Below, piece after piece: positions 7,696-15,305 of a stretch of 18,574 nucleotides of DNA. A program made the translations under genes and the position numbers. How positions within the stretch are numbered: the first letter of the stretch is position 1; every line of letters starts with the position of its first letter. The stretch spans positions 1 to 18,574 of the forward strand of contig CAZPAH010000052.1 of assembly GCA_964584495.1 (NCBI GenBank), in the 5' to 3' direction. A model generated the notes under the pieces. It did no database searches. It was not told where the DNA came from and saw nothing but the letters and a program-made list of their open reading frames with translations. This DNA comes from CAZPAH01 sp964584495. GTDB lineage: Bacteria > Krumholzibacteriota > Krumholzibacteriia > Krumholzibacteriales > Krumholzibacteriaceae.

Positions 7696-8877
7696 CTAAA
7701 GCATCTCCACGCTCAGGGCAACGGCGTTGCCTCCCCCGAGGCACAGCGTGGCCAACCCTTTCTTACCCCCGGTCTCCTTCAACGCGTAAAGGAGCGTAAC
7801 GAGTATCCTCGTTCCGGAACAGCCGATCGGATGTCCCAGGGCCACGGCCCCGCCGTGTATGTTGACCTTCTCCGGATTCATACCCAGCTTCTTCATCACC
7901 GCGCACGGCTGAACGGCGAAAGCCTCGTTCAATTCTATCAGATCGAAATCGTCGATCTTCATTCCGGTCTTTTTCAGGAGCTTTGGCACCGCGACGGTGG
8001 GGGCCATCATCACGAGCTCCGGCTCAAGCCCGCCGGTTGCGTACCCGGTGACTTTCGCCATTGGCTTTATCTTGAGCTCGTTGGCCCTTTCGCCGGTCAT
8101 TACCACGACGGCGGCCGCCCCATCGCTCAGCTGGGAGGCGTTGCCGGCGGTAATTACTCCATCCTTCTTGAAAACGGGCCTCAGCTTCGCCATCGATTCG
8201 ATGCTGGCATCTTCCCTCGGTCCCTCGTCCCTGTCGAAAATCACTGGATCGCCCTTCTTCTTGGGGATCTCCACCGGGACTATCTGCTCCTTGAACTTTC
8301 CATCCTTAATCGCGGCCGATGCCTTGCGGTGGCTGTTGAACGCGTATTCATCCATCTCCTTGCGCGATACTCCGTAACGCTCGGCGGTGATCTCCCCAGT
8401 GTTTCCCATATGAAAATCGTTGTACGCGTCCCACAGGCCGTCGTAGATCATCGTATCCACTATCTTGCCGTCGCCCAGCCTGTAGCCGGTCCTCGCCTTT
8501 CTCAGGATGTACGGGGCATTGCTCATGCTCTCCATCCCGCCGGCGACAACGATATCCTCATCGCCGAGCTGGACCGCCTGGGAGGCGAGAACCACCGCCT
8601 TGAGTCCCGATCCGCACACCTTGTTCACCGTAAGCGCCGATACGGCGAAATCGCAACCTGCTCCAAGCGCCGCCTGGCGCGCTGGATTCTGTCCCAGGCC
8701 GGCGCCGACAACGTTGCCCATTATCACTTCAGTAACCTGCCGGGGCTCGATGCCGGCCCTCTTCATCGCCTCCGACACCGCCTTGGCGCCGAGCTCTGTC
8801 GCTTTGAAGCCGGAAAGACCTCCCTGGAACTTTCCCATCGCCAGCCTTACAGCCCCCGCAATCACTACATCTTTCAT
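7696..8877 (-). CDS. atoB: Acetyl-CoA C-acetyltransferase (thiolase II)
   Basis: The protein has 393 residues from the ATG at 8877, which has AAGGAGGA seven bases upstream; the ATG at 8904 lacks this. All thiolase active-site elements are present at near-standard positions: nucleophile Cys88 (NKVCGSGLKA), LNEAFA, His349 (GGAVALGHPIGCSG) and Cys379 (CLGGGNAVAL). It condenses two acetyl-CoA to acetoacetyl-CoA or cleaves acetoacetyl-CoA. With the dehydrogenase downstream it forms half of a butyryl-CoA/acetyl-CoA module; the ICM-like mutase upstream would feed or drain the butyryl-CoA end. A broader 3-ketoacyl-CoA range is possible. Confidence 0.94.
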   Translation of the reverse strand: MKDVVIAGAVRLAMGKFQGGLSGFKATELGAKAVSEAMKRAGIEPRQVTEVIMGNVVGAGLGQNPARQAALGAGCDFAVSALTVNKVCGSGLKAVVLASQAVQLGDEDIVVAGGMESMSNAPYILRKARTGYRLGDGKIVDTMIYDGLWDAYNDFHMGNTGEITAERYGVSRKEMDEYAFNSHRKASAAIKDGKFKEQIVPVEIPKKKGDPVIFDRDEGPREDASIESMAKLRPVFKKDGVITAGNASQLSDGAAAVVVMTGERANELKIKPMAKVTGYATGGLEPELVMMAPTVAVPKLLKKTGMKIDDFDLIELNEAFAVQPCAVMKKLGMNPEKVNIHGGAVALGHPIGCSGTRILVTLLYALKETGGKKGLATLCLGGGNAVALSVEML

Positions 8878-8951
8878 CAACCGATCCTCCTTCGTTGACA
8901 TCAATCGCAGATTTATTCCTCGGTTTGCATTCCGCCGGCCGTCGCACCCCG

Positions 8952-8973
8952 CCGATCCTTTCGCGGGGATCGG
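8952..8973 (-). other. Intercistronic hairpin between B12 subunit and thiolase genes
   Basis: CCGATCC (8952-8958) and GGATCGG (8967-8973) form a perfect 7-bp stem with an 8-base loop in the 112-base gap between the B12 subunit stop and the thiolase start. No T-run follows on the minus strand. It could be an mRNA processing or stabilising element within the operon, or chance in GC-rich DNA. Confidence 0.35.
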
Positions 8974-8989
8974 TTCGGCGGATCGAAAA

Positions 8990-9388
8990 TCATTCGTCGG
9001 GGAAGTTCTCCCTGATGAATTTCACAATATCGCCCGTATTGGTACCGGGGCCGAATATCCTCGCCACCCCCAGCTTCTCGAGTTTCTCGACATCCTCTTC
9101 CGGTATTATTCCACCGCCGAAAACGAGAATATGCTCCGCGTCCTTCTCCTTGAGCAGCTCGATTATCCTCGGAAACATAGTCATATGGGCCCCCGAGAGT
9201 ATGCTCAGCCCGACGACATCCACGTCCTCCTGGACGGCCGATTCGGCTATCATCTCGGGAGTCTGGTGAAGCCCCGTGTAGATGATCTCCATCCCGGCGT
9301 CCTTGAGCGCGTTCGCCACGACCTTCGCCCCACGATCGTGTCCGTCCAGCCCGGGCTTGGCAACGAGTACCCTTATTTTTCCAGCCAT
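8990..9388 (-). CDS. icmB: Stand-alone cobalamin-binding subunit of an acyl-CoA mutase
   Basis: The protein has 132 residues from the ATG at 9388 (AGGAGG eight bases upstream). It is a complete B12-binding domain of the methylmalonyl/isobutyryl-CoA mutase type. KPGLDGHDRG carries the base-off axial ligand His17 within DxHxxG, and Lys11 and Asp15 match Lys604 and Asp608 of single-chain MCM. LSILSGAHMT and FGGGI are the dimethylbenzimidazole-pocket and GG elements. It binds adenosylcobalamin and docks on a large subunit. It follows the ICM-like large subunit by 33 bases, so that is the primary partner, but it is the only such subunit in the window and could also serve the MCM-type large subunit. 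Confidence 0.92.
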   Translation of the reverse strand: MAGKIRVLVAKPGLDGHDRGAKVVANALKDAGMEIIYTGLHQTPEMIAESAVQEDVDVVGLSILSGAHMTMFPRIIELLKEKDAEHILVFGGGIIPEEDVEKLEKLGVARIFGPGTNTGDIVKFIRENFPDE

Positions 9389-9421
9389 ATCGCCATCCTC
9401 CTGCAATTGCCCCGCCCCCTC

Positions 9422-11080
9422 CTAGAGGAACAGGGGCTCTTGGTATTCGCCGAATACGGTTTTCAGCCTTTCTATAATCTCCCCTTCCGTGCAGTAGCAT
9501 CGCGCGCAGTCGAGGATCACGGGCATCAGGTTTCCGTTTCCACGCGCAGTTTCCACGAGCCTGTCGAGCTCCCTGGAAGCCTTGTCGTTGTCTCTTTCAC
9601 CCTTGAGCTTCTTCACGGCATTTTTCTGATCGACCTCCACCCCGGGATCTATTTTGAGAATCGGAATATCGATCTCCTCACCTTCCAGGCCGAAGCGGTT
9701 GACCCCGACAATCGTCTTTCTTCGGGCTTCCACCGCCTTCTGGTATTCGTAGGCGGCCCTGCCGATCTCCTTCTGGAAGAATCCTTTCTCGATCGCCTTG
9801 ACCACCCCGCCGAGCTCGTCGATCTTCCTGAAATATTCCTCGGCCTTCTCCTCCATCTCCCTCGTCTTCGCTTCGATGAAATAGGAGCCTGCGAGCGGAT
9901 CGGTCGTGTTGATCACGCCCGTTTCGTACGCTATGACCTGCTGCGTTCTCAGGGCTATCCTGGCCGCCTTCTCGGAGGGCAGCGCAAGTGTTTCATCCAT
10001 CGAGTTCGTGTGCAGCGATTGCGTGCCGCCGAGAACCGCCGACATCGCCTGGAACGCGGTACGCACAATATTATTCTCCGGTTGCTGGGCCGTTAGGCTA
10101 CATCCCGCCGTCTGGGTATGGAATCTCAGAAGCAGGGATTTCTCGCTTTTCGCGCCGTACACGTTCTTCATCCTCTTCGCCCATATGCGCCTTGCCGCGC
10201 GGTACTTCGCTATCTCCTCGAAAAAATCCAGATGCGAATTGAAAAAGAACGAGAGACGGGGCGCGAATTCTTCGACGTCGAGCCCGGCTTCGATTCCGGC
10301 CTCGACATAGGCGAACCCGTCCGCGAGCGTGAAGGCGAGCTCCTGGGCCGCCGTCGAACCGGCTTCGCGGATGTGGTACCCGCTGATACTGATCGTGTTC
10401 CAGCGGGGAACATGTTCCGTGCAGAACTTCAGGATGTCGGTAATTATCCTCATCGAGGGCTCCGGAGGGAATATCCACGATTTCTGGGCGATATACTCCT
10501 TCAGTATATCGTTCTGTATTGTCCCCCCCATCTTCCCGAACGAGATTCCCTTCTTCTCCCCCGCGCACAGATAGAAGGCGAGGAGAATCGCCGCGGGTCC
10601 GTTTATCGTCATCGACGTAGTTATCTCCGAGAGGTCGATACCATCGAACAGTATCTCCATATCCCGCAGGGAATCTATCGCCACTCCACACCTTCCGACT
10701 TCCCCCTCCGATCTGCGGTGATCCGAATCGTACCCCATTATCGTGGGCATATCGAAGGCCACGGAGAGCCCCGTCTGCCCGTGCTCGAGAAGATAGTGAT
10801 ATCTGCGGTTCGTGTCCCTGGCGGTTCCGAATCCTGCGAATTGCCTCATCGTCCACAGCTGTCCCCTGTACATAGTGGGATAGACGCCCCTCGTGTATGG
10901 ATACTGACCGGGAAATCCCAGCTCCTCGAGATAGCCGGTCCCTCCCACGCTTTCGGGCGTGTACAGCGGCTCGACCTTCTCACCCGACACCGTGGTGAAT
11001 TCCATATCCTGGACCTTCTCGCCTGCGATGGAATCCATGTACCGCTTTTTCGCCTTTTCGAAATCCATCTCGTCATTCAT
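9422..11080 (-). CDS. icmA: Isobutyryl-CoA mutase-like large subunit (annotation pipelines would likely call it methylmalonyl-CoA mutase)
   Basis: The 552-residue catalytic TIM-barrel subunit lacks its own B12 domain. Overall motifs match the mutase family (YPTMYRGQLWTMRQFAGFG, SISGYHIREAG with His236, LGGTQSLHTNS). The two positions that separate MCM from isobutyryl-CoA mutase carry ICM residues: Phe81 (RQFAGF) where MCM has Tyr89, and Gln199 (YIAQKSW) where MCM has Arg207. In S. cinnamonensis ICM these are Phe80 and Gln198. The expected reaction is isobutyryl-CoA to n-butyryl-CoA, without a carboxylate group to bind. GGAG lies seven bases before the ATG. MeaB ends 28 bases upstream and the B12 subunit starts 33 bases downstream. 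Another unusual acyl-CoA substrate is possible. Confidence 0.85.
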   Translation of the reverse strand: MNDEMDFEKAKKRYMDSIAGEKVQDMEFTTVSGEKVEPLYTPESVGGTGYLEELGFPGQYPYTRGVYPTMYRGQLWTMRQFAGFGTARDTNRRYHYLLEHGQTGLSVAFDMPTIMGYDSDHRRSEGEVGRCGVAIDSLRDMEILFDGIDLSEITTSMTINGPAAILLAFYLCAGEKKGISFGKMGGTIQNDILKEYIAQKSWIFPPEPSMRIITDILKFCTEHVPRWNTISISGYHIREAGSTAAQELAFTLADGFAYVEAGIEAGLDVEEFAPRLSFFFNSHLDFFEEIAKYRAARRIWAKRMKNVYGAKSEKSLLLRFHTQTAGCSLTAQQPENNIVRTAFQAMSAVLGGTQSLHTNSMDETLALPSEKAARIALRTQQVIAYETGVINTTDPLAGSYFIEAKTREMEEKAEEYFRKIDELGGVVKAIEKGFFQKEIGRAAYEYQKAVEARRKTIVGVNRFGLEGEEIDIPILKIDPGVEVDQKNAVKKLKGERDNDKASRELDRLVETARGNGNLMPVILDCARCYCTEGEIIERLKTVFGEYQEPLFL

Positions 11081-11108
11081 CTCTTCGCTCCAGTTCCTTC
11101 AGGATATC

Positions 11109-12074
11109 TCATTCTATCGTCAAGATCATTTCCAGCTCGTGGACTACCTTGTAGGGCGAAAGTTTGCCGGAGTAAACCTCGTCCATCCTCTCTGCGAGGA
11201 TCTTCTGCACTTTTTCGCTGTTCCAGAACCTGTTCTCCGTACTGTCCATCAGGGCGCGGCGAATCCTCGAAAAGAGGATCTGCCTTCTCTTCTCCCGGAA
11301 CAGATCGTTCTTCTCCAGATAAGCTTCATGTTCGCGAATCGCTTCCACCAGGGATTCGATCCCCGTATTCTCCCGTGCCGATGTCAACAGCACCTTCGGC
11401 TTCCAGGAACCCTCCCTCGTTTTTTTAAGCTTCAACGTGTCTTCTATCTCGAGCGCCGCCAGCTCCGCGTCCGGATGATCCGCCTTGTTCATTACGAAGA
11501 TATCTCCGATCTCCATGAGCCCGGCCTTCATCGCCTGGATTCCGTCTCCCGATTCGGGAACGAGGATGACAACGACCGTATGCGCCTTTTCCGCTATCTC
11601 CAGCTCGGACTGCCCGACGCCGACGGTTTCTATGAGAACAAGGTCCTTGCCGAAAGCATCGAGCAGGTCCGTAACCTCGTCGGTGCAGTTCGATATCCCC
11701 CCGAGGCTTCCCCTGCTGGCCAGCGACCTCACGAATATTCCTGGATCCTCCGAGAGGGCCTGCATCCTTATCCTGTCGCCGAGCAGCGCCCCGCCGCTGA
11801 ACGGGCTGGTCGGATCGACGGCGATAATGCCTATATTCCTGCCGAGCTTCCTGAATATCCCGCTCAGCCTGAATAGAAGGCTGCTCTTTCCCGCTCCCGG
11901 CGGCCCCGTGAACCCTACGCGGTAAGCGTTCTTGGTCTTCGAGAAGATCCTGTCCAGTATCTTCTCTGATTCCTGCCCCCCGTTCTCCAGAACCGTGATG
12001 AGTCTCGCCGCGGCGGTGGTGTTACCGTTCGAGAAGCTATCGAGGAGCTTTTCTATATCAGGCGCCTTGCGCAT
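11109..12074 (-). CDS. meaB: MeaB-type G3E GTPase, B12-mutase chaperone
   Basis: The 321-residue protein is a P-loop GTPase of the MeaB/ArgK (MMAA) family. Walker A is GPPGAGKS (residues 57-64), followed by VDPTSPFSGGALLGDRIRM, ETVGVGQSE (149-157) and the guanine-specificity motif NKAD (196-199). It gates transfer of adenosylcobalamin to the mutase and ejects damaged cofactor. It begins six bases after the adenosyltransferase stop, with no convincing Shine-Dalgarno of its own, so translational coupling is likely, and it directly precedes the ICM-like subunit. The gene order meaB-icmA-icmB carries the same three parts that are fused in IcmF proteins, here as separate chains. It probably also serves the MCM-type enzyme. 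Confidence 0.93.
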   Translation of the reverse strand: MRKAPDIEKLLDSFSNGNTTAAARLITVLENGGQESEKILDRIFSKTKNAYRVGFTGPPGAGKSSLLFRLSGIFRKLGRNIGIIAVDPTSPFSGGALLGDRIRMQALSEDPGIFVRSLASRGSLGGISNCTDEVTDLLDAFGKDLVLIETVGVGQSELEIAEKAHTVVVILVPESGDGIQAMKAGLMEIGDIFVMNKADHPDAELAALEIEDTLKLKKTREGSWKPKVLLTSARENTGIESLVEAIREHEAYLEKNDLFREKRRQILFSRIRRALMDSTENRFWNSEKVQKILAERMDEVYSGKLSPYKVVHELEMILTIE

Positions 12075-12080
12075 ACGCGA

Positions 12081-12608
12081 TCAGTACTCTATTCCTTTCC
12101 TCGATTGGACTCCGCTGTTGTAATGATGCTTGATTTCCCGCATTTCCGTTACCGTATCGGCCATTGCCAGCAGCTCGTCTGGAGCGTATCTTCCCGTGAG
12201 GATTATATCCATGTGCTCGGGCCGCCCGCCGATGAGCGCGACCACATCCTTGACGGGGATCAGCCCGAAGGCGACCGCGATATTAATTTCGTCTAGAATC
12301 AGCATCTGGACCGCATCGGATTCCACTATCTCCACCGCCCTGCGCCAACCTCTCCCGGCCAGCTCGACATCTATCGCCTCCGGCTTCTCGGGATCGACAA
12401 ATTCGTCACGTCCGTGCTGCTCGATCGTAAATCCGTCTATCTTATCCACGGCGGTCAGCTCGCCGTAGAGCCTCCCCTTCATGAACTGTATCATGCAGAC
12501 CTTTTCTCCGTGCCCCGCCGCCCTCATCCCCGCCCCCAGTGAAGCCGTAGTCTTGCCCTTGCCGTTTCCCGTGAAGAGCATTACGACGCCCTTTTTCGAA
12601 CTCATCAT
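12081..12608 (-). CDS. cobO: Cob(I)alamin/corrinoid adenosyltransferase, CobO/BtuR (CobA) family
   Basis: The 175-residue protein has the family's N-terminal P-loop FTGNGKGKTTASLG (residues 12-25), followed by MIQFMKG and the Walker B-like LILDEINIA. It transfers the adenosyl group of ATP to cob(I)alamin or cobyrinate to give the adenosyl cofactor used by both mutases. Two ATGs lie in tandem (12608 and 12605); AAAGG spacing suits the second slightly better, a one-residue difference. It is first in the minus operon, behind a good promoter at 12700-12672, and is followed after six bases by meaB. No other corrinoid biosynthesis genes are near, which suits an enzyme dedicated to supplying the mutases. 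Confidence 0.92.
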   Translation of the reverse strand: MMSSKKGVVMLFTGNGKGKTTASLGAGMRAAGHGEKVCMIQFMKGRLYGELTAVDKIDGFTIEQHGRDEFVDPEKPEAIDVELAGRGWRRAVEIVESDAVQMLILDEINIAVAFGLIPVKDVVALIGGRPEHMDIILTGRYAPDELLAMADTVTEMREIKHHYNSGVQSRKGIEY

Positions 12609-12671
12609 CCGCCTTTCGCAACAACTTGCGCCGTATCACGGCATGGTTCCGCCCGAACCGCAAGAACCTGC

Positions 12672-12700
12672 AGAATAGCCAAAGAGAGCCTTTTTGTCAA
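12672..12700 (-). promoter_or_regulatory. Predicted sigma70-type promoter for the cobO-meaB-icmA-icmB-thiolase-hbd operon
   Basis: On the minus strand a perfect -35 TTGACA (12700-12695) and a -10 TATTCT (12677-12672, 4/6) are separated by exactly 17 bases, with a start expected near 12665. It sits in the 128-base gap between the kinase gene and cobO, just after a possible terminator, so it should drive the whole six-gene operon. Confidence 0.6.
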
Positions 12701-12711
12701 TCTTGGAGTCG

Positions 12712-12732
12712 AAAAACCGCGCACGGAAGCGG
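12712..12732 (-). terminator. Possible weak intrinsic terminator after histidine kinase gene
   Basis: On the minus strand a CCGC/GCGG stem (12732-12729 with 12720-12717) with an 8-base loop is followed directly by TTTTT (12716-12712). The stem is short, so efficiency is doubtful, but it is placed exactly between the kinase stop and the cobO promoter. Confidence 0.4.
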
Positions 12733-12736
12733 CGAA

Positions 12737-14413
12737 TCAGCATCCGATCGGAATGGAGATGAGGAATGACGATCCTCTGCCCTTCTTGCTCGACACGGAG
12801 ATATTCCCTCCATGATCCTGGATAATCCTGAGCGAAAGCGCCAGCCCCAGACCCGACCCCTTTTCCTTCGTCGTGAAAAACGGCGTGAAGATCTTCTTGA
12901 GCTCGCCTTTCGATATGCCCTCGCCGTTATCCGATATCTCCACCATCACATTTCCCCCGTCCACCCATGTTCTCACCATTATCATTCCATTTTCCTTCGT
13001 AGCCTCGATCGAGTTCTGGAAGATATTCAGGAAGACCTCGTTGATCTTGACCATGTCGACCTTGCAATGGGGAAGGTTGGGGGCGAGGCTCTTGAGCAGG
13101 GTCGTGCCCTTCTCGTCGAACTCCATCTCGAGAAGATTGCAGTTATCCTCCACGATCTGGTTTATATCCGCCTCCTCGAGCTTTAGCTCGCTGACGCTGG
13201 ACTGGAGGTTCTCGAGGTATCTCTCCAACCTCAAGGCCTCGTTCATGATTATCTCCAGCTTGCCCCTCTCGTTCTCATCGAGCTTGCCCGTATTCCAAAG
13301 GTTCCTCGCGAACCCCCCTATTGAAACCAGCGGATTCTTGATCTCGTGAATGACGGATGACGTGAGCTCTCCCGATACCGCCATCCTCTCCGCTTTCATC
13401 ATCCTCTCTTCGTTCAGCTTCAGCTTCCTGTAGCTTGCCTTCAGGCTCTCGACATTCTTCTTGAGAGACTCTTTCAGCTGCGCCGCCCTCAACGATGTGG
13501 TCGCATGGCTGACCACAAGCTCGAGAAGATGCGCGTCCTCGGGAGTAACCTCCTTGCCGGTGAAGACATTGTCCACTATCAGAAGGCCGAGCTTATCCTC
13601 GGCGGTGGCTATCGGGCAGACGCAGAATTCTTCCAATCCGAGGGTTTTCGCTATATGCTTGTCGTTACCGGTGACCAGATCCGATTTCTTGATGAACCTG
13701 ACCTCATTGAGTCCCTTGAAAATCATCCCGCTCTCTTCGCTGAGAGGGATCGAAAGCTCGGAAGTGACCCTTGTGAGGGGGCTGTTCCTGAGGTAGTGAA
13801 GCTTCTGCCCCTTGCTCACCAGCTTCTCTATGGAAGAAGTGTAATCCTTGTCCAGGATCTTCCAGATCGACCCGGCCTCTTCGGGCGAAGAGGGACCGAG
13901 GGCGTATTTCCCCCTGAGGATATCGTACTCCGCGCCGCGCAGAAAAACGAACGCCCTGTTGAATCCAAGCCCCTCCCTCGCCGTTATTACGGTGAGTATC
14001 GCCAGGATGATATCCTCTTCCTTATCGAGCCGGGCGATTATCTTGCTCACCTCGCCGAGGAGATTCATCAACTTGCTCCGCCGAATCACCTCCATGTAGA
14101 GATCTTCCACTTTCGTCGAGTATTTAGACGAACGGATCAGTGCGTCTTCGAGCGTCTCCAGAAGTGTTATATCGGCCCATCTCCTCCCCTTCATCCTCTC
14201 CTTGAGCTGCTTGAAAAAAGAGCATTTGAAGCAGCACTGTATCAGTTTTTCCTCGAACCTCGCGAAGACGCGGTCACGGCAGCGGTGGCCTGTGATTTCC
14301 CAGCACGGCACCCCGGTCCGTCCGTGAGCGGGACATTCCGAGTTGGAGCAGGCAAGATACTCCCAGCACCTATTCAGCTTGTCTTCCACTATCTTGTTAT
14401 CGGCGGTTTTCAT
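12737..14413 (-). CDS. Soluble orphan histidine kinase: two-CW-like cysteine-rich domain, GAF-like sensor, HisKA, HATPase
   Basis: The protein has 558 residues and no transmembrane segment. Residues 16-67 hold eight cysteines (16, 22, 27, 37, 45, 60, 61, 64) in a pattern with two CW pairs (CWEYLAC...CPAHG...PCWEITGHRC...CCFKC), resembling the two-CW family; it probably binds metal or senses redox state. Residues about 110-310 look like a GAF domain, including a CVC at 264-266. A coiled linker leads to the HisKA H-box VIHEIKNP with phospho-acceptor His356. The ATPase has N-box NIFQNSIEAT (463-472), DNGEGI (495-500) and GSGLGLAL (519-526). No response regulator is adjacent, so its target is unknown. 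The ATG has no evident Shine-Dalgarno. It lies upstream of the B12 operon on the same strand, but promoter and terminator signals suggest separate transcription. Confidence 0.9.
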   Translation of the reverse strand: MKTADNKIVEDKLNRCWEYLACSNSECPAHGRTGVPCWEITGHRCRDRVFARFEEKLIQCCFKCSFFKQLKERMKGRRWADITLLETLEDALIRSSKYSTKVEDLYMEVIRRSKLMNLLGEVSKIIARLDKEEDIILAILTVITAREGLGFNRAFVFLRGAEYDILRGKYALGPSSPEEAGSIWKILDKDYTSSIEKLVSKGQKLHYLRNSPLTRVTSELSIPLSEESGMIFKGLNEVRFIKKSDLVTGNDKHIAKTLGLEEFCVCPIATAEDKLGLLIVDNVFTGKEVTPEDAHLLELVVSHATTSLRAAQLKESLKKNVESLKASYRKLKLNEERMMKAERMAVSGELTSSVIHEIKNPLVSIGGFARNLWNTGKLDENERGKLEIIMNEALRLERYLENLQSSVSELKLEEADINQIVEDNCNLLEMEFDEKGTTLLKSLAPNLPHCKVDMVKINEVFLNIFQNSIEATKENGMIMVRTWVDGGNVMVEISDNGEGISKGELKKIFTPFFTTKEKGSGLGLALSLRIIQDHGGNISVSSKKGRGSSFLISIPIGC

Positions 14414-14486
14414 TACGGGAGAAACGCTAGCACACCGAAATCGATCAGTAAAGTTAAAACGCGGCGGTCGGCGGACCTGTTAGATT

Positions 14487-14510
14487 CCAACAAACGGCGT
14501 GTTGCCGCTT
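14487..14510 (-). terminator. Possible intrinsic terminator after lamin-tail protein gene
   Basis: On the minus strand AAGCGGC (14510-14504), loop AACAC, and GCCGTTT (14498-14492) form a 7-bp stem with one G-U pair, followed by a short T-rich stretch (GTTGG). It lies 20 bases past the stop of the lamin-tail gene, within the 115-base gap before the kinase start. The tail is poor in T, so this is tentative. Confidence 0.4.
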
Positions 14511-14528
14511 CCCGATCGATCGATCATT

Positions 14529-15170
14529 CTATTTCCCGCACGCGCCCTTTATATTCCCCCAGGACATATCTCTCACATCGGTCGTGCACGCGTTCGGAGT
14601 TCCGGGAGTCGGCACGCATCCGCTTCCCGCCGGAACGGATCCCGGAGGCATAGGATTGTAGGCGTCGAAAACAATCCACAATTCCTCTCCATCCACACCA
14701 CGGCCTATAGACCGGTCATCCTGGGTTTCCTTGTTTCCATAGACATGCCGGTCGAGTAGCGTCGTATCCTCCCCATCTACGATGTAAAGGGATACGCAGT
14801 CGCCCGCGTTATTCAAGCTGAGCCCGTAAACGGGAAATCCGTTCGCCTCCTCCCAGCTCCTCGAGTCGCTGCCGAAGACGATGGCGACGCACCCCGGCTC
14901 CAGCACGCCCGAGAAACGGAACCGCCAAACGGGATCGTCCTCCCCGTCGGCCAGTATCAAAGAGGAGATGTCGACCGTGGTCTCACCGCGGTTCAGGATC
15001 TCGATCCACTCGTCATCCCTGTAGTTGTATTGACCGTCTCCATCCCAATCCCTCGCGGGATCGGCCATCAGCTCGTTCAGCACGACCTGAGCCGAGATCG
15101 GTCCGGAAGTCCCTGCCAAAAAAGAGATCGTTAAAATGACGGGAATGAAAAAACAGAATGTCTTCCTCAT
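14529..15170 (-). CDS. Secreted lamin-tail-domain (LTD) protein with C-terminal SWGxIK tail
   Basis: The protein has 213 residues from the ATG at 15170. That codon is chosen over the ATG at 15176 because GGAGG lies six bases before it but directly abuts the earlier one. Residues 1-28 are a Sec signal peptide (RKTFCFFIPVILTISFLAG, cleavage after ISA). The mature protein opens with the LTD signature VVLNELMADPARDWDGDG and DDEWIEILNRGE, followed by beta strands to about residue 150; the DWDGDG stretch may bind calcium. LTD domains are Ig-like folds common on exported bacterial proteins and often attached to nucleases or peptidases, but no enzymatic domain is present. The protein ends VRDMSWGNIKGACGK, sharing VxDxSWGxIKxA with the neighbouring secreted protein. 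The role is unknown; surface display is likely. Confidence 0.85.
   Translation of the reverse strand: MRKTFCFFIPVILTISFLAGTSGPISAQVVLNELMADPARDWDGDGQYNYRDDEWIEILNRGETTVDISSLILADGEDDPVWRFRFSGVLEPGCVAIVFGSDSRSWEEANGFPVYGLSLNNAGDCVSLYIVDGEDTTLLDRHVYGNKETQDDRSIGRGVDGEELWIVFDAYNPMPPGSVPAGSGCVPTPGTPNACTTDVRDMSWGNIKGACGK
14532..14576 (-). other. C-terminal tail motif VxDxSWGxIKxA (copy 1)
   Basis: This stretch encodes the last 15 residues of the LTD protein, VRDMSWGNIKGACGK. Eight of twelve aligned positions are identical to the last residues of the protein encoded at 15959-15306, although the two proteins are otherwise unrelated. Confidence 0.6.
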
Positions 15171-15305
15171 CCTCATCCTCCCTTCATCAACCCCGGAAAA
15201 GATCCTGTCTTACCGGGGGAAAGATCCGCCGCCGCGCGCGGTCCCCCCGCAGGTGTGAAAACTAGCACTCTTTCTATTTATTGGAAAGGGAAAAGTTACC
15301 CGTCC

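Noticed and set aside
8507..10096. A 529-codon plus-strand open frame, and similar long frames at 7657-8898, 10118-11428 and 13505-14653
   Set aside because: Each lies antisense to strongly supported genes (thiolase, mutase subunits, MeaB, kinase), has no family motifs and low-complexity Arg/Leu/Pro-rich composition. Long antisense frames are expected from GC-rich codon use.
14513..14525. Tandem GATC units (CGATCGATCGATC)
   Set aside because: Only three units in a short gap; no further array or partner element.
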